From an uncultured Prevotella sp. (GTDB lineage Bacteria > Bacteroidota > Bacteroidia > Bacteroidales > Bacteroidaceae): a stretch of DNA of 6,990 bases. Where the stretch lies: positions 1-6,990 of the forward strand of contig CAKQXI010000122.1 of assembly GCA_934281565.1 (NCBI GenBank), written 5' to 3'. A program made the translations under genes and the position numbers. Below are positions 4,867 to 6,990 of the stretch, in pieces; position 1 is the first letter of the stretch; each line of letters opens with the position of its first letter. A model generated the notes under the pieces. The model ran no database searches, was not told the origin of the DNA, and saw only the letters and a program-made list of their open reading frames with translations.

Positions 4867-5643
4867 ATGAAAAAATACGTTTTAGACCTCAAGGTGGTTT
4901 CTGTAGAGGCACTGAGCAGTAAGCATGTTTTGATTAAGCTTACAGACAACAATCCTCTTCCAGAAATCTTGCCAGGACAGTTTGTTGAAGTACGCGTGGA
5001 CCATTCACCTGCAACGATGCTCCGTCGTCCTATCTCTATTAATTTTGTAGATCGTGACCGTAATGAACTTTGGCTCCTTGTAGCTATGGTTGGTGATGGT
5101 ACCAGACAGTTAGGCAAGTTGAAAGTAGGTGATATGCTTAATTGTATGTTTCCCTTGGGCAATGGCTTTACGATGCCAACAGAGAAAGGACAGAAGTTCT
5201 TGCTTGTAGGTGGTGGTGTCGGTGTAGCCCCGTTACTTTATTTCGGCAAGTTGATAAAGGAATTTGGTGCAGAGCCTATTTTCTTGTTGGGAGCACGTAC
5301 GGCAACAGATCTTCTTGAATTGGATGAGTTTGGCAGGATTGGTCGGGTATGTATTACCACGGAAGATGGTAGTGCTGGTGAAGTAGGTTTTGTGACCAAT
5401 CATTCTATTCTCCAGAACGAGAAATTTGATATGATTTCCACTTGTGGTCCTAAGCCAATGATGGTAAGCGTGGCTCGATATGCCAAGCAAGCCGGTGTGG
5501 AATGTGAGGTGTCATTGGAGAACAAGATGGCATGTGGCGTTGGTGCTTGTCTTTGTTGCGTAGAGAAGACAACAAAGGGTAATCAGTGTGTTTGTAAAGA
5601 TGGTCCGGTGTTAAATATTAAGAATTTATTATGGCAGCTCTAA
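4867..5643 (+). CDS. pyrK: Dihydroorotate dehydrogenase B, electron-transfer subunit
   Basis: This 258-residue iron-sulfur flavoprotein passes electrons from the FMN of PyrD to NAD+ in the class 1B dihydroorotate dehydrogenase heterotetramer of cytoplasmic pyrimidine synthesis. An N-terminal ferredoxin-reductase-type FAD domain carries LRRPISI (52-58), whose RxxS contacts FAD. The NAD-binding half starts with LVGGGVGVAPLL (113-124) and includes STCGPKPMM (191-199). The C-terminal 2Fe-2S site has the expected four cysteines: Cys223, Cys228, Cys231 and Cys243, in MACGVGACLCC and VCKDGPV. Cys230 and Cys241 are extra cysteines beside the ligands. Length and domain order are normal for PyrK. The stop overlaps the start of pyrD by 13 bases, so translation of the two is probably coupled, giving equal amounts of both subunits. 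Confidence 0.95.
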   Translation: MKKYVLDLKVVSVEALSSKHVLIKLTDNNPLPEILPGQFVEVRVDHSPATMLRRPISINFVDRDRNELWLLVAMVGDGTRQLGKLKVGDMLNCMFPLGNGFTMPTEKGQKFLLVGGGVGVAPLLYFGKLIKEFGAEPIFLLGARTATDLLELDEFGRIGRVCITTEDGSAGEVGFVTNHSILQNEKFDMISTCGPKPMMVSVARYAKQAGVECEVSLENKMACGVGACLCCVEKTTKGNQCVCKDGPVLNIKNLLWQL

Positions 5644-6524
5644 ATGTAAAGATTGGTGACTTGAGTTTGAAGAACCCTGTAATGACAGCATCAGGTACTT
5701 TTGGCTATGGTTTGGAATTTGCTGATTTCGTTCCTTTGGAAGAAATAGGTGGTATAATAGTAAAAGGTACTACCTTGGAACCTCGTGAGGGAAACGACTA
5801 TCCTCGTATGGCTGAAACTCCCCAAGGAATGCTTAATTGCGTAGGTTTGCAGAATAAGGGTGTGGATTATTTCTGTACTCATATTTATCCTCAGATCAAT
5901 ATGATAGTTAACGTATCTGGACATTCCCCAGAAAGCTATGCGGAGTGTGCCGCTCGTATTGATGCTTTGGATAAAATCCCAGCCATAGAGCTAAATATCT
6001 CTTGCCCTAATGTCAAGGATGGTGGTATGGCATTTGGTGTGACTTGTGAGGGAGCATCCAGCGTAGTGAAAGCAGTGCGCCAAGTTTATCATAAGACACT
6101 TATCGTAAAGCTCTCTCCTAATGTAACGAACATAGCGGAGATAGCTCGTGCCTGTGAAGCAGAGGGAGCCGATTCGGTGTCGCTTATCAATACTTTGATG
6201 GGTATGGCTGTGGATATAGAAAAACGTGTACCATTGCTTAGTATCCGTACTGGTGGTTTGAGTGGTCCATGTGTGAAACCTGTAGCTTTGCGTATGGTCT
6301 ATGATGTGGCTCATGCCGTTAAGATACCTGTCGTAGGACTTGGGGGCATCATGAATGCCAAGGATGCAATAGAATTCATGATGTGTGGTGCAACGGCTGT
6401 TGAGATAGGTACGGCCAATTTCATAGACCCAGCGGTAACCAAGAAAGTAAAAGATGGTATCAACGATTGGTTGGATGCCCATGGCTGTACTTCTGTGCAT
6501 GAGATAATAGGTGCCATTGATTGA
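5631..6524 (+). CDS. pyrD: Dihydroorotate dehydrogenase B, catalytic subunit
   Basis: This 297-residue FMN enzyme oxidises dihydroorotate to orotate, the fourth step of UMP synthesis. The TIM-barrel landmarks are in place: NPVMTASGTFGYG (15-27) and VKGTT (44-48) at the FMN site, NISCPN (122-127) with Cys125 as the class 1 catalytic base, VKLSPN (159-164), INTLMGM (186-192), and the phosphate-binding ends VVGLGGI (234-240) and EIGTANF (258-264). Catalytic Cys instead of Ser, and the adjacent pyrK, place it in class 1B (NAD+-linked), not the quinone-linked membrane class 2. There is no membrane-targeting N-terminal helix. ATG 5631 lies within the last codons of pyrK in another frame. Transcription ends at the stem at 6556-6602. 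Confidence 0.96.
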   Translation: MAALNVKIGDLSLKNPVMTASGTFGYGLEFADFVPLEEIGGIIVKGTTLEPREGNDYPRMAETPQGMLNCVGLQNKGVDYFCTHIYPQINMIVNVSGHSPESYAECAARIDALDKIPAIELNISCPNVKDGGMAFGVTCEGASSVVKAVRQVYHKTLIVKLSPNVTNIAEIARACEAEGADSVSLINTLMGMAVDIEKRVPLLSIRTGGLSGPCVKPVALRMVYDVAHAVKIPVVGLGGIMNAKDAIEFMMCGATAVEIGTANFIDPAVTKKVKDGINDWLDAHGCTSVHEIIGAID

Positions 6525-6555
6525 TGATACCTAAGAGATATAGATAAACTATGAG

Positions 6556-6602
6556 AAAAGCTAACTCCCAATTGCTATAAGGCAATAAAGAGTTAGCTTT
6601 TT
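6556..6602. terminator. Bidirectional terminator between pyrD and aroC
   Basis: AAAAGCTAACTC (6556-6567) and GAGTTAGCTTTT (6590-6601) are exact complements. Within the 22-base loop, ATTGC (6571-6575) and GCAAT (6582-6586) form a second stem. A T-run at 6598-6602 and the A-run at 6556-6559 serve the two directions. It lies between the convergent stops of pyrD (6524) and aroC (6615). Confidence 0.9.
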
Positions 6603-6614
6603 CCTTTTATAATA

Positions 6615-6990
6615 TTATAATTTGATAGTCTTGTTCATGAGATAGTTGTCAAGAACAACCATGGCAGCCATTGCTTCGACTATAGGCACTGCACGAGGCA
6701 AGACACAAGGGTCGTGCCGTCCACGAGCTGTAAGTTTTGTAGGATTACCTTCAAGGTCAACGGTATCTTGCTCCATAAGAATGGTAGCGACAGGTTTGAA
6801 TGCTACGCGGAAATAAATGTCTTGTCCATTGCTGATGCCACCTTGTATGCCCCCGCTATGGTTCGTTTGTGTACCGATAGGCGAGGTAGGGATGAATACA
6901 TCGTTTTGTTCGCTTCCTCTGGCAGCAACTCCTGCAAAGCCCTCTCCATATTCAAAGCCTTTCACGGCATTGATACCGAGCATAGCAGCA
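6615..6990 (-). CDS. aroC: Chorismate synthase, C-terminal part (5' end outside window)
   Basis: The frame is open to the right edge, so the gene begins outside; about 124 C-terminal residues are visible. Chorismate synthase converts EPSP to chorismate with reduced FMN, the last step of the shared aromatic pathway. Family signatures are clear: AVKGFEYGEGF near the left end of the visible protein, the conserved RGSEQND, THSGGIQGGISNG-type glycine-rich segment (here NHSGGIQGGISNGQDI), and ARGRHDPCVLPRAVPIVEAM with the conserved RHDP. A Met codon at 6983 is internal (the residues AA precede it in frame) and is not the start. The gene ends with KTIKL and shares the bidirectional terminator with pyrD. 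Nothing suggests damage in the visible part. Confidence 0.95.
   Translation of the reverse strand, partial: AAMLGINAVKGFEYGEGFAGVAARGSEQNDVFIPTSPIGTQTNHSGGIQGGISNGQDIYFRVAFKPVATILMEQDTVDLEGNPTKLTARGRHDPCVLPRAVPIVEAMAAMVVLDNYLMNKTIKL

Noticed and set aside
4827..5162. A 111-codon open frame on the minus strand
   Set aside because: It is antisense to the start of pyrK and its promoter, with a Ser/Arg-rich translation and no family resemblance.
5991..6500. A 169-codon open frame on the minus strand
   Set aside because: It lies fully antisense to pyrD, whose motifs are intact. The translation is rich in His, Tyr and Thr with no recognisable domain, typical of a shadow frame.

Overview
The window reads as a chromosomal segment from a member of the Bacteroidales, most likely a Prevotella/Segatella-type organism. 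The evidence is the recurrent Bacteroidetes-type promoter -7 box (TAnnTTTG, as TATCTTTG or TACCTTTG), the near absence of Shine-Dalgarno sequences before the starts, the NAD-linked pyrK-pyrD pair, and the gene families present. The genus is an inference; the phylum is well supported.

Layout. The left edge holds the 3' end of a zinc-ribbon protein gene (+). A bidirectional terminator follows. A leftward pair comes next: a hot-dog fold MaoC-like dehydratase and, 6 bp behind it, a TerB-DnaJ co-chaperone. Further right is another leftward gene, a stand-alone HsdR_N (PD-(D/E)xK nuclease-like) protein. It is divergent from holA, the DNA polymerase III delta subunit (+). The 113-bp gap between these two holds a perfect 18-bp inverted repeat whose arms each carry a -7 box, so the two promoters point at each other.

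After holA come two candidate terminators in tandem. Then there are about 780 bases of very AT-rich sequence (20-25% G+C in the two 60-base lines I counted) with no credible gene, but with short repeats and hairpins. It ends at a good promoter for a 157-residue XRE-type helix-turn-helix regulator. The right part carries pyrK-pyrD (+), which overlap by 13 bases and have their own promoter. Together they encode the class 1B NAD-dependent dihydroorotate dehydrogenase of pyrimidine synthesis. A long-stem bidirectional terminator separates pyrD from the convergent 3' part of aroC (chorismate synthase), cut by the right edge.

Most of the window is housekeeping: replication, pyrimidine and aromatic synthesis, chaperone work. 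No CRISPR array, insertion sequence, tRNA or rRNA is visible, and I see no clear new multi-gene system. The parts most worth a second look are the face-to-face promoter repeat between the HsdR_N gene and holA, the solitary HsdR_N protein itself, the repeat-bearing AT-rich gap, and a possible operator over the regulator's own promoter.
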